Notes under the pieces: generated by a model | Told to the model about the DNA's origin: nothing | The model's database searches: none | Seen by the model: only the letters and a program-made list of their open reading frames with translations | Part shown: positions 1 through 8,802 of the stretch, in pieces | Layout of the letters: each line of letters opens with the position of its first letter | Numbering within the stretch: position 1 is the stretch's first letter | NCBI GenBank assembly: GCA_035560235.1 | Contig: DATMAG010000099.1 | Location: 1 to 22,632 of the forward strand | Length of the DNA: 22,632 nt | Reading direction: 5' to 3' | DNA from: DASRDU01 sp035560235 | GTDB lineage: Bacteria > Acidobacteriota > Blastocatellia > RBC074 | Program-made: the position numbers and the translations under genes

Positions 1-42
1 CCCAAAGGAGGGGTTGGTAATTTCCCGTTGACGCTGACTCAT
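1..42 (-). CDS. 5' end of an unidentified minus-strand gene (partial)
   Basis: Reading the minus strand from position 42 gives an ATG followed by 13 open codons (MSQRQREITNPSFG) running off the left edge. An AGGAG ribosome binding site lies at 51-55 on that strand, 8 nt before the ATG, which is the main reason to believe the start. The fragment is too short to assign a family. It would be divergently oriented from the FG-GAP protein gene at 450. Confidence 0.4.
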   Translation of the reverse strand, partial: MSQRQREITNPSFG

Positions 43-449
43 CGAAGGATCTCCTTTCAGTGACTATTTCCAATTGAGATCATTCTGATTAGTCGGCGTC
101 TTTTCAAGCACTTATCAAAGACCGATTTCGTGAACTACTGACTATCAGAACCTCCCAAAGGCACGATGCGATCTTTCAAGCCGGGTTTCAGCGCCTGATC
201 GCGACGCATCTTCCACCAGCGCCGGGCGGGATTCCGCTTTCCTTCCGCCTGTCTGATGTGGCTGTGACTGGGCTGATGCAATGGTGAACGGGCGGGAGTA
301 TAGTCCTGCCGCGCATCTGTTGCAAACGGAACTGATCGCGCTGTGTCGTGAATAAAATCAGGAGCAGGGAAGAAAATGGCAGGCAGTTTCGTCTAATGGA
401 TGAGAAGACAATTTGTCTCTGTCTCTGTCAACCTGAATGGAGGAAGAAA
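43..449. other. Intergenic region, no gene recognised
   Basis: This gap separates the minus-strand partial gene from the plus-strand FG-GAP gene, so it should hold divergent promoters. The plus-strand frame of the FG-GAP gene is open back to 348, but the residues encoded there (Cys-rich, no similarity to a signal peptide) do not look like protein. I see no RNA gene here. Confidence 0.4.
276..304 (+). promoter_or_regulatory. Possible sigma-70-type promoter
   Basis: TATAGT at 299-304 matches the -10 consensus at five of six positions. ATGCAA at 276-281, 17 nt upstream, is a poor -35 (three of six). It would leave a leader of about 135 nt before the FG-GAP gene. This is a pattern match only. 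Confidence 0.25.
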
Positions 450-1610
450 ATGAAACGGCAACCCTGGCTCAGCCTGATGCTCCTTGCTGCACTGAACTGT
501 GTTCCGTCAACCCGCGCCCAGGCTCCGCTCTTTACTCCCGCGCCCGGTTCGCCTGTTTCTGTCGGTGAAGGTTCGGGTCTCCTTGCGCTCGCTGATGTCA
601 ACCGCGATGGCAAACTCGATCTGATTGCACAGCACCTGCTGCAGCATCTCGTGACTGTGCATCTCGGCGATGGCGCAGGACGATTTACCGCCGCGCCTGG
701 CAGTCCGCTCAAGCTCGCCTGGATGCCCGGCGCTTTCAAACCCGGGGATGTCAATGGTGACGGCGTGCCCGACCTTGTGGTTACCGGCGGCGATAACGGC
801 GTCGTGGAGATTTTTTCCGGCAATGGCAGCGGCGGTTTCGCTCGCGCGCCCGGCTCGCCCTTTCAGGCGGGCGCGTCTGCCGGGTTCAATATAAACGGCC
901 TGCAACTCGTGGATATCAATGAAGACGGCAATCCTGACATTATTGCGACAAGCAATATGCAGAATACCTTTGTGACGATGTTCGGTGACAGGCGCGGCAA
1001 CTTTACGCGCGGGCAGACGGTGACGTTTCCCGCGAGCGAAGGGCGTTATTCATTCGCGTTCGGCGATACGGATGGCGACGGGCATCCCGATGTTGTCATC
1101 ACAAACAGCGGAGATGCTGACAGACACGAGGCAGGCCGCGCCATTATCCTGCGCGGCGATGGCCGGGGCGCGTTCAGAAGCTTTGCGGAAATGCCCGTGT
1201 CGGCAGAGGCGCGCTACCTGACGCTCGGTGACTTGAATGGTGACGGGCGTCCGGACATAGTCCTCACCTGTGGCGGCAACACAGGCAGCAATCAGATCAG
1301 CATTCTGCTCAATCAGGGCGGTGGCAGGTTCGCGCTCGCTGCGCCCGTTGATCTCGGACGGGTTGCCTATGCCGTCATCGTGGCCGATGCCAATCGTGAC
1401 CGGCAGAATGATCTGATCGTAGCGACGGTGGACAGCGTCACAGTGCTGCTCAACCGCAAAAACGGATTTGCGCCCGCGCCTGGATCGCCGTACCGCGCCG
1501 GGCCTGGCGCATACCATCTGGCGACGGGAGATGTAAATGGGGATGGCCGGATTGACATTGCGGCTTCCAGCTTTGAAGGCCGGACCGTGACTGTACTGCT
1601 GGGGCAATAA
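450..1610 (+). CDS. Secreted FG-GAP/VCBS repeat beta-propeller protein
   Basis: The product is about 386 residues. It begins with a signal peptide (basic MKRQ, then a hydrophobic stretch, likely cleavage after an Ala-Gln-Ala at about residue 25). The body holds seven calcium-binding-type motifs of the form D-x-N/D-x-D-G-x-x-D followed by hydrophobics (for example DVNRDGKLDL, DVNGDGVPDL, DINEDGNPDI, DTDGDGHPDV, DLNGDGRPDI, DVNGDGRIDI). One copy (DANRDRQND) is degenerate. Seven repeats fit an integrin-alpha-like seven-bladed propeller. The frame is open back to 348, but ATG 450 has a GGAGGAAGAA ribosome binding site and produces the signal peptide, so it is preferred. The stop lies 15 nt before the ADOP permease start used here, suggesting co-transcription. 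Such proteins are extracellular or cell-surface; the ligand is unknown. Confidence 0.85.
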   Translation: MKRQPWLSLMLLAALNCVPSTRAQAPLFTPAPGSPVSVGEGSGLLALADVNRDGKLDLIAQHLLQHLVTVHLGDGAGRFTAAPGSPLKLAWMPGAFKPGDVNGDGVPDLVVTGGDNGVVEIFSGNGSGGFARAPGSPFQAGASAGFNINGLQLVDINEDGNPDIIATSNMQNTFVTMFGDRRGNFTRGQTVTFPASEGRYSFAFGDTDGDGHPDVVITNSGDADRHEAGRAIILRGDGRGAFRSFAEMPVSAEARYLTLGDLNGDGRPDIVLTCGGNTGSNQISILLNQGGGRFALAAPVDLGRVAYAVIVADANRDRQNDLIVATVDSVTVLLNRKNGFAPAPGSPYRAGPGAYHLATGDVNGDGRIDIAASSFEGRTVTVLLGQ

Positions 1611-1625
1611 ACATTGAGGCTGCGC

Positions 1626-4109
1626 GTGGAAAGATTGTGGCAGGATCTGCGTTACGGCGCGCGAATGCTGGGCAGACAACCCGGCTTCGCGGCTGTCGCC
1701 ATTCTCACGCTCGCGCTCGGCATCGGCGCGAACACGGCAATTTTCAGCATCATCAGCGGCATCCTGCTCAGACCACTGCCGTATGCGGAGCCGGATCGTC
1801 TGGTGATGCTGTGGGAACGCAGGCTGCCGGATGCGACGAGTCACGGCTTCGAGCAGGAATTCGTCACGCCGCCTGATTTTATTGACTGGCAGGCGCAGCA
1901 GCAGAGCTTTTCGCACCTGGCGTTCTGGACGGGTAAGAGTGAACTCAACCTGGTCAACGCTGACGGCAGCGAAAAGATCAGGGGCAGCTACGTCACGTCC
2001 TCGCTCTTTCAGGCGCTCGGCGTGCAACCCTTCAGAGGCCGCGTGCTGCAGCCCGAAGAAGACAGGAAGGAAGGCCCTCGCACGGCGGTCATCAGTTATG
2101 AGTTCTGGCAGCGGCGTTTTGGCGGCGCTGAAAATGCGCTCGGGCAGACGCTGACGCTCGATACGTTCTGGCGGCGTACTTACACGATAGTGGGCGTGAT
2201 GCCGCCCGGCTTCGGGTTTCCCGGCAAAACTGAAATCTGGCTGCCTGCCGGGTGGAACGGCATTCCGCTGGATCGGCGCGGCGGGCACTGGCTCTCGGTG
2301 CTGGCGCGGCTCAAAAGCGGCGGGAGACTGGAGCAGGCGCAGGCGGAAATGAATCTGATTCAGGCGCGCATTGCGGCGCAGTTTCCGCAAAGCAATGTCG
2401 GCACGCAGGTCGTCATAGTGCCGCTGCTTGAACAGACCGTGGGCCGCAGTCTGCAAACGGCGTTGTGGGTGCTGTGGGGCGTCATCGCCGCAGTGCTGCT
2501 GATTGCGTGCGCGAACGTGGCGAATCTGACGCTCGCCCGCGCCGTCGCAAGGCAGAGAGAGATTGTGATTCGGCTGGCGCTCGGCGCGGGACGCTGGCCG
2601 GTCGTGCGACAACTGCTGGCTGAAAACCTGCTGCTCGCGCTCGCGGGCGGAGCGCTTGGTTGTCTGCTGGCCTGGTGGGGATTGTCATTGCTGATTGCGA
2701 CGAGCGCCGCGCAGGTGCCGCGTCTGCAGACGGTGCGGCTCGATGCGCGGGCGCTCGGTTTCACGCTGCTCGTCTCGCTGCTGACGACGCTGCTCTGCGG
2801 CCTTGCGCCCGCGCTGCAGGTGACGAAACCTGATTTGCAGCAGGCCCTGAAGGAAGGCGGCAGATCGGCTGTCGAAGGCGCATCGCGCAACAGGCTGCGC
2901 AGCCTGCTGATCGTCGCTGAAGTCGCGCTCGCGCTTGCGCTGCTCGCTGGCGCAGGTCTGATGCTTAAGAGCTTTGTGCGACTCGTGACCATCAATCGCG
3001 GTTTTCAGACCGATCATCTGCTCGTCGCGCAGCTCGATTTTTCAGTCACGGGTTTTACGACCTGGATGCAGCCGACCGCAACGCGCCCGCAGGTGACGAT
3101 TCAGACGCTGATCGAACGCCTGCGGCTGCGGCCCGGCGTGCAGTCAGTCGCTGCAATCAGCCGTCTGCCGCACGACACTATTTCTCCGCGACAGCCGGTT
3201 CTGATCGAGCAGCGGCAGAGCGGCGCTGAACGCGCGATGGCCGCTTTCGCGGGCGTCACGCCGGATTACTTTCGCACGATGGGCATCGCGTTGCGCCAGG
3301 GCCGCGCCTTCACTGAAGCCGATCAGTTCGATGCGCCCGCCGTCCTCATCGTCAACGAAACCTTCGCCCGCCGTTACTTCGGAAACGAGAACCCGGTTGG
3401 CAGACGTATGGCGATGGAAGGCCGCACGCCGGGACAGCCCGCCGGTCCGAATCCGAGCGCGGCTTCGCCCTGGAGCGAGATCGTCGGCGTCGTCGCCGAC
3501 ACGCGCCGGCTGAACCTGATGGCCGACACTGTCCCGGAAGTTTATGCGCCGTACTGGCAGTGGCCGATGCAGACGCCGGAACTGCTCGTTCGCACCGATG
3601 CGACTGGCGCGGGCGTGGCCGCAGCGGTGCGCGATGAAATCAGCGCATTGAAAAAAGGTCTGCCGGTGCCAGCCATTCGGACGATGGATGAACTGCTGGC
3701 TGAAGTGAACGCCGAGCCGCGCTTTCACACGCTGCTGCTCGCGCTGTTCGGCGCGCTCGCGCTGATGCTGGCGGCGGTGGGAATTTACAGCGTGGTTTCA
3801 TACGGCGTCACGCAGCGCACGCAGGAGTTCGGCATCCGGATGGCGCTCGGCGCAAGCGGCGCTGATGTGCTGCGCCTGGTCATCGTGCAAAGCCTCAGCC
3901 TGGTGCTGCTCGGACTCGTGCCGGGACTTGCGGCATCATTCGCCCTGACGCGCGTGATGCAGAGCCTGTTGTTTGAGGTGAGCGCGACTGATCCGCTCAC
4001 GTTCTTCGGTGTGACCGCGCTGCTCGTCGTGACGGCAACGCTGGCCTGCTGGATTCCGGCGCGGCGGGCGACACGGGTTGACCCGATGACCGCGCTGCGC
4101 TGTGAATAA
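1626..4109 (+). CDS. ADOP-type ABC permease (MacB/FtsX-like), copy 1
   Basis: This is an inner-membrane permease of about 827 residues with the architecture of the acidobacterial duplicated orphan permease family. It has an N-terminal motif (QDLRYGARML) and first membrane segment ending GIGANTAIFS, a MacB-type periplasmic domain, and a central FtsX block at about residues 281-390. A second periplasmic domain follows, then a C-terminal FtsX block from about residue 700 ending in PARRATRVDPMTALR. No Walker A or ABC signature is present and no ATPase gene is adjacent, which is typical of these 'orphan' permeases. GTG 1626 is chosen because GAGG lies 6 nt upstream and homologues often start with M-E-x-L-x-Q-D-L-R-Y. 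TTG 1614 is an in-frame alternative adding four residues. The transported substrate is unknown. Confidence 0.9.
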   Translation: MERLWQDLRYGARMLGRQPGFAAVAILTLALGIGANTAIFSIISGILLRPLPYAEPDRLVMLWERRLPDATSHGFEQEFVTPPDFIDWQAQQQSFSHLAFWTGKSELNLVNADGSEKIRGSYVTSSLFQALGVQPFRGRVLQPEEDRKEGPRTAVISYEFWQRRFGGAENALGQTLTLDTFWRRTYTIVGVMPPGFGFPGKTEIWLPAGWNGIPLDRRGGHWLSVLARLKSGGRLEQAQAEMNLIQARIAAQFPQSNVGTQVVIVPLLEQTVGRSLQTALWVLWGVIAAVLLIACANVANLTLARAVARQREIVIRLALGAGRWPVVRQLLAENLLLALAGGALGCLLAWWGLSLLIATSAAQVPRLQTVRLDARALGFTLLVSLLTTLLCGLAPALQVTKPDLQQALKEGGRSAVEGASRNRLRSLLIVAEVALALALLAGAGLMLKSFVRLVTINRGFQTDHLLVAQLDFSVTGFTTWMQPTATRPQVTIQTLIERLRLRPGVQSVAAISRLPHDTISPRQPVLIEQRQSGAERAMAAFAGVTPDYFRTMGIALRQGRAFTEADQFDAPAVLIVNETFARRYFGNENPVGRRMAMEGRTPGQPAGPNPSAASPWSEIVGVVADTRRLNLMADTVPEVYAPYWQWPMQTPELLVRTDATGAGVAAAVRDEISALKKGLPVPAIRTMDELLAEVNAEPRFHTLLLALFGALALMLAAVGIYSVVSYGVTQRTQEFGIRMALGASGADVLRLVIVQSLSLVLLGLVPGLAASFALTRVMQSLLFEVSATDPLTFFGVTALLVVTATLACWIPARRATRVDPMTALRCE

Positions 4110-4289
4110 AAGCGTGACTGCTTCTCCTGCCTCTTCGATTTCGGGAAAAGGCAATCCCAAAAGCGGACAGATCACTACTGCGCCTCTTGGTCAGTCCCTC
4201 CGCTAATCACAACAACCAGGGACATTGCGATTGTCCGAAGGTGGCACGCCGTTTGGTTATGAAAAACAGATGCGCCTGGAAGCAGGCGG

Positions 4290-4538
4290 CCACGAATGAA
4301 CGCGAATCAGGCCGAAACCCTGCCTTCAGGCTCAGAAGCGAAGGCTGCAGGTCTGAGTGATGAGCAAAGTTCATTTTCAATTCTCCATTTTCAACTCTCC
4401 ATTCCTTTGCAGCTGGCAGGCTCAACAGTCACTCCCGCATAAAAATGGAGAATTGAAAATGGAGAATTGAAAATGCTGCCATCAAAGCGTCCCGATCCTT
4501 CGTATTTCAATTCAGACTTCATTCGTGAACATTCGTGG
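4290..4538. repeat. Nested inverted repeats in the gap between the two ADOP genes
   Basis: The 463-bp gap 4110-4572 has no convincing gene. It holds an inner inverted repeat with arms 4372-4403 and 4444-4475, matching at 31 of 32 positions around a 40-nt spacer. Each arm is itself a tandem repeat of a 14-bp unit (ATTTTCAATTCTCC on one strand). Outside it lies a second inverted pair, 4290-4307 and 4521-4538, matching at about 15 of 18 positions and built on ATTCGTG. The whole could fold into one long hairpin. It may be a MITE-like or extragenic palindromic element; a role in ending transcription from copy 1 is possible but there is no clear T tract. Confidence 0.65.
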
Positions 4539-4572
4539 TTGTTCTTTTTGTCAGGTCTGATTCGGGAGAAGA

Positions 4573-7029
4573 ATGATGAACACACTCTTTCAGGATTTTC
4601 GCTATGGCTGGCGGATGCTTTTGAAGCGTCCCGGTTTTACTCTGATTGCGGTCATCACGCTCGCGCTCGGGATTGGCGCAAACACGGCCATTTTCAGCGT
4701 CGTCAATGCGGTGCTGCTCAGGCCGCTGCCATATAAAGAGCCGGGACAACTGGTGCGCGTGTACAGTGAATTCCCGACGATGGATCTGCGCAAATTCTGG
4801 ATCTCGGCGCCTGAGTTTCTGGACATTCAGAACGAGGCCAGGAGCTGGCAGGCCATTGGCGCGTGGTCAACGGGCGGGGCGAATGTGGCGACTTCAGGCG
4901 AACCGATCCGGGCGACAGCGGCGCTCGTCACCCGCAGTCTGATTGATGCCCTGGGCGTGCAACCGGCGCTCGGGCGCAACTTCACGGCTGAAGAAGACCG
5001 CGTCGGCGGGCCGCGCACGGCGCTGATCTCTGACGGGCTGTGGCGGCGGGCCTTCGGCGGACAGGCAGACATCATCGGCAGACAGGTGCAGATTGATTCG
5101 CAGCCTTACACCATCATCGGCGTGATGCCGCCCGGATATGTCTTCCCGCCAGGCGCGAATGATCCAACCGAAGTCTGGTCGTCGTTTCAGTTCGATCCGG
5201 CAAATCCCGGCAACCGGGGCGGCCATTTTCTGAACGTGATCGGACGACTCAGAGATGGCGTGACGATTGATCAGGCACGCGCTGAAATGACTGCGCTGAT
5301 GGCCGGGTGGAAGAACGAGAACCGCTCACAGCATCTGCTCAATCCGGAAAGGCATCCGGTGCTGATGGCATCGCTGCACGAGGACGTGATCGGCGGAGCG
5401 CGCCCGGCTGTGCTGATGCTGCTCGGCGCGGTGGCCTTCGTGCTGCTGATTGCGTGCGTGAATGTGGCAAACCTGCTGCTCGCGCGGGCTGAAGCGCGGC
5501 ATCGTGAATTCGCCGTGCGCCTCTCGCTCGGCGCGGGTCGGGCGCGAATGCTCGGGCAGTTTCTGACTGAAGGTCTGATTCTGGCGCTGCTCAGCGCAGC
5601 GGGCGGCGTGGCGCTGGCCTGGGGCGGGCTGAAGCTGATTCTGGCGGCTGCGCCTGACAGCGTGCCGCGCACGGGCGAAGTCGGCATTGACCTGACGGTG
5701 CTGGTCTTCACGCTCGGAGTTTCAATCCTCTCGGTCTTTATTTTCGGGCTGGCTCCGGTGGCGCAGCTGCGCGAGGCGAATCTGGCCAACTGGCTGCGCG
5801 GGGCAGGGCAGAAGTCTTCAGTCGGCGCGGGCAGTCAGCTGCTCAGAAAGATTCTGGTCGTGACTGAAATCGCGCTGGCCGTGGTGCTGGTGATCGGCTC
5901 GGGGCTGATGCTGCGGGCTTTCTGGAAACTGCGGCAGGTTGATCTCGGCTTCGATCCGCGAGGCGCGCTGAGCTTCAGTCTGGAACTGCCCGCGAGCCGG
6001 TACAAGAGTCCCGACCGGCTGCGCTTTGCCGACGCCCTGCAGCAGCGACTCGCGGCGCTGCCCGGCGTGAAGGCTGCGGCGCTTGCCGGAGGACTGCCGC
6101 CGCTGCGTCCGATCAATGCCAACGACACCGACATCGAGGATTACAGGGCTACGCCCGACGGTCCGGCTGAGAACGTTGATTACTGGAACGTCGTCACTGA
6201 GGACTATTTCAAGACGCTCGGCATTCGCACGATTGAAGGGCGCACCTTTGAACTGTCAGACCGCGCCGACTCGGCGCAGCGCGTCGTCGTCATCAATCAG
6301 GCGATGGCGCGGCGGTTCTGGAAGGGCAGTCCGCTCGGTCGCCGCGTCAATCCGGGTTTTCGCAATCCGCCGACCTGGTGCACTGTCGTCGGCATCGTCG
6401 AAGACACAAAGAACATCGGCGTGGACAAACCCGCAGGGCCTGAACTCTACTTTCTGCTGCATCAGACTGCCCAGGTTTTCGGCGTGGACAACAATATGAG
6501 TTTCGTCGTGCGCACCGCAGGCGATCCGCTTTCGGTCGCATCAGCCGTGCGCTCGGCGATTCGTGACCTCGATCCGGGCGTGCCGGTTTATGAACTGCGC
6601 ACGATGACTGATGTGGTCGCTGCCTCGCTGGTCAGGCCGCGTTTTCTCTCGCTGCTGCTCGCAGTCTTTTCAGCCATCGCGCTGCTGCTCGCGGCAGTCG
6701 GCATTTACGGCGTGATGAGTTACACCGTGACGCAGCGCACGCAGGAAATAGGCGTGCGAATGGCGCTCGGCGCAGGCACGCGCAACGTCCTCAGCCTGGT
6801 CATCGGTCAGGGATTGAAACTGACGCTCACCGGCATCGGCGTCGGTCTGGCCGGCGCATTCCTGCTGACGCGGCTGATGGCGAGTCTGCTTTACGGCATC
6901 AGCGCGACCGATCCGTTCACATTCGCAGGCGTGCTGCTGCTGCTCGCCGTAGTGTCGCTCGCAGCCTGTCTGATTCCGGCCCGGCGTGCAGCCAGAGTTG
7001 ATCCGATGATTGCGCTCCGGTACGAATAA
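4573..7029 (+). CDS. ADOP-type ABC permease (MacB/FtsX-like), copy 2
   Basis: This 818-residue membrane protein is a paralogue of the upstream permease. It shows the family start (NTLFQDFRYGWRMLLKRPGF), a first membrane helix ending GIGANTAIFSVVNAVLLRPLP, a MacB-type periplasmic domain, a central FtsX block from about residue 278, a second periplasmic domain, and a C-terminal FtsX block from about residue 692 ending PARRAARVDPMIALRYE. As with copy 1, no ATPase domain is present in the protein or next to it. GGGAG at 4564-4568 precedes two tandem ATGs (4573 and 4576). The second has the better spacing and may be the true start. Substrate unknown; MacB relatives expel macrolides, peptides or lipoproteins, but that cannot be transferred here. 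Confidence 0.9.
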   Translation: MMNTLFQDFRYGWRMLLKRPGFTLIAVITLALGIGANTAIFSVVNAVLLRPLPYKEPGQLVRVYSEFPTMDLRKFWISAPEFLDIQNEARSWQAIGAWSTGGANVATSGEPIRATAALVTRSLIDALGVQPALGRNFTAEEDRVGGPRTALISDGLWRRAFGGQADIIGRQVQIDSQPYTIIGVMPPGYVFPPGANDPTEVWSSFQFDPANPGNRGGHFLNVIGRLRDGVTIDQARAEMTALMAGWKNENRSQHLLNPERHPVLMASLHEDVIGGARPAVLMLLGAVAFVLLIACVNVANLLLARAEARHREFAVRLSLGAGRARMLGQFLTEGLILALLSAAGGVALAWGGLKLILAAAPDSVPRTGEVGIDLTVLVFTLGVSILSVFIFGLAPVAQLREANLANWLRGAGQKSSVGAGSQLLRKILVVTEIALAVVLVIGSGLMLRAFWKLRQVDLGFDPRGALSFSLELPASRYKSPDRLRFADALQQRLAALPGVKAAALAGGLPPLRPINANDTDIEDYRATPDGPAENVDYWNVVTEDYFKTLGIRTIEGRTFELSDRADSAQRVVVINQAMARRFWKGSPLGRRVNPGFRNPPTWCTVVGIVEDTKNIGVDKPAGPELYFLLHQTAQVFGVDNNMSFVVRTAGDPLSVASAVRSAIRDLDPGVPVYELRTMTDVVAASLVRPRFLSLLLAVFSAIALLLAAVGIYGVMSYTVTQRTQEIGVRMALGAGTRNVLSLVIGQGLKLTLTGIGVGLAGAFLLTRLMASLLYGISATDPFTFAGVLLLLAVVSLAACLIPARRAARVDPMIALRYE

Positions 7030-7079
7030 GCGGGGTGCGGCAATGAGTGCAGGCAGGGCGACTGAAATAAAGACTTCCC

Positions 7080-7100
7080 GCAGGATCAGACGCATCCTGC
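7080..7100. terminator. Small perfect hairpin after ADOP copy 2
   Basis: GCAGGAT (7080-7086) pairs perfectly with ATCCTGC (7094-7100) around a 7-nt loop, 50 nt after the permease stop. No run of T follows on either strand, so it is not a standard intrinsic terminator. It could end or stabilise the permease transcript. Confidence 0.3.
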
Positions 7101-7123
7101 AACTCGATTCGGAACGAAAAAAC

Positions 7124-7540
7124 AAACCAGCCCCGGATGTCCTGTACGGTCACCGCAGCGTGCGCTCGCCCCAGCGCACGCCTGAGCAGCAGCTTTGTCC
7201 GCGCGCCGACGCTGCGCAACGCCTCCCTGAGTCTGGAGATCAGCTCCTCAATCGGATTGAAGTCCGGCGAGTAAGCCGGCAGATGTTCCACCCCGGCACC
7301 AGCGGCACGGATTAACTCCAGCGCCCGCTTACTCTCATGGAATTTGACGTTGTCCATCAGCACCAGCTCCCCGGGCCGCAGCTGCGGCACGAGGAAGAAT
7401 TCGACGCAGAGATCGAAGACCTCTCTATTGCTCGCACCGTCCACGACCAGCGCCGGGAGCGGGCCCTCGAGGCCGAGCGCGCCGATCACCGATTGCTTCA
7501 TCCCCGGATTGAAGGGCTCGCTCACTTCCGCCGCTCCACT
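7124..7540 (-). pseudogene. IS630-family transposase, C-terminal fragment
   Basis: The minus strand encodes the second half of a Tc1/mariner-like DDE domain: a strand ending LVLMDNVKFHES (second catalytic Asp) and HLPAYSPDFNPIEELIS (catalytic Glu), followed by the LREALR and QDIRGWF tail typical of IS630 transposases. The N-terminal helix-turn-helix and first catalytic Asp are missing, because the fragment stops where the ISAs1-like element begins (about 7540). At the other end, family similarity ends after GWF near 7124; the frame stays open by chance into the ADOP gene. Neither terminal inverted repeat of the IS630 element is evident. It cannot be a working transposase. Confidence 0.85.
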
Positions 7541-8790
7541 GGGGCAATCGCATTATGAGGAGATTTGACAAACAGGGTGAGAACGGGTTCGCATCTTCGG
7601 GAATAAGATCCAGACAAAGGAGCCCCGAACGATGTCCCCTGAAAAAGTCTCTGCTGAATGCGTGACCAGTCTGATCGCCTGCTTTGCCGATTTGCCCGAT
7701 CCGCGGATCAAGCGCTGCCGCCGACATCCGCTCATCAATATTGTCGTCATTGGATTATGTGCCGTCATCTGTGGAGGCGCTGGGCCGAGCGATATGGAAA
7801 CCTTTGGTGAAGAGCGGCGCGAGTGGCTGCAGCAGTTCCTCGAACTGCCTGACGGGATTCCGTCGCACGATACCTTCGGGCGTATCCTGAGTCTGATCGC
7901 ACCGACGGAGTTCGCGCGCTGTCTGCGGCACTGGATCACGACGCACATCCGGTTGTCAGAGGGTGAAATCGTGGCACTCGATGGCAAAACGCTGCGTGGT
8001 TCGCAGCGGCGGCCGCTCGCGTGAAGCTGCCATCGAGATCGTCAGCGCCTGGGCCGTCGGACAGCGCCTGACCCTTGAGCCGCAGAAAGTTCCGGCCGGA
8101 ACCAATGAGATCACGGTCGTCCCGGAGGTGCTGCGGCAACTGGACCTGCGCGGGTGCATCGTGACGGTCGACGCGCTCAACTGTCAGAAGTCAATTGCCG
8201 GGCAAATCCGCCGACAGGAGGCCGATTACGTGCTGGCGCTCAAAGAGAATCACAAGACGCTGCAGGCCGAAGTGAAGGAGTATCTGACGGCTGTGCGCGA
8301 AGACCGGACGTGGGGCTTTGCAACGGCGACGCACCAGACAGTCGATGGTGAACACGGGCGGATCGAGACGCGCAAGTACTGGCAGGCGACGGCCCCTGAT
8401 TATTTGAGTGAGAAGGCGGCGTGGCCGGATCTGCAGAGTGTCGGGATGGTCGAGGCCACGCGCGACGTCAATGGTCAGGTGACGACCGAGACGCGCTTCT
8501 ATCTGAGTTCACTGCCGGTCAGGGCCGTGGAGTTCGGGCGCGCCGTCCGCGCGCACTGGGGCATTGAAAACAGCTGTCACTGGGTGCTGGATGTGGTCTT
8601 GCGGGAAGATGATTGTCGCCTGCGAGTGGGCAATGCGGCTGAAAACATGTCGCTGTTGCGGCGCTTCGCACTCAATCTGTTACGCCGCGAAAAAACGGAG
8701 AAGCGCGGCCTTCGCATCAAACAACTGAAAGCCGCGCTCAGCCTCGATTACCTGATCAAAGTGCTCAGTTCTTAAAATGCGATTGCCCTG
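7540..8790 (+). mobile_element. ISAs1-like insertion sequence
   Basis: The element is bounded by terminal inverted repeats. The left end reads TGGGGCAATCGCATTATGAG (from 7540) and the right end, read inward on the minus strand from 8790, reads CAGGGCAATCGCATTTTAAG. They share GGGCAATCGCATT exactly. The length of about 1.25 kb and the single transposase fit the ISAs1 family. No obvious direct target duplication flanks it. It interrupts the IS630 remnant at its left end. Confidence 0.75.
7632..8775 (+). pseudogene. ISAs1-family transposase split by a frameshift
   Basis: The first part (7632-8024) encodes the N-terminal ISAs1-associated domain (FADLPDPRIKR, HPLINIVVIGLCAVICGG, GIPSHDTFGRI) and the first catalytic region (IVALDGKTLRGS). 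The reading then continues in another frame to 8775 with EIVSAWA, VTVDALNCQK, YVLALKENH, and the C-terminal HWGIENSCHWVLDV...F.ED and LLRRFALNLLR motifs. All of these are in family order with little missing, so one indel near 8000-8025 is the only lesion. The joined product would be about 375 residues, the usual family length. A GGAG ribosome binding site precedes ATG 7632. The shift sits in a CGGCGGC-rich stretch; decay or a sequence error are both possible. I see no slippery heptamer suggesting programmed frameshifting. Confidence 0.85.
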
Positions 8791-8802
8791 GGGGTCGTAC
8801 CC

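Noticed and set aside
1050..2612. Long minus-strand open frame (520 codons)
   Set aside because: It is antisense to the FG-GAP and ADOP genes, has no domain and is rich in Arg, Gln and His as expected of a GC-rich shadow frame.
4441..4475. Tandem 14-bp units as a CRISPR array
   Set aside because: Only two adjacent units per arm with no spacers; the structure is an inverted repeat.
7010..7315. Plus-strand open frame over the IS630 fragment
   Set aside because: The minus strand clearly encodes an IS630 DDE domain, so the plus-strand frame is a shadow.
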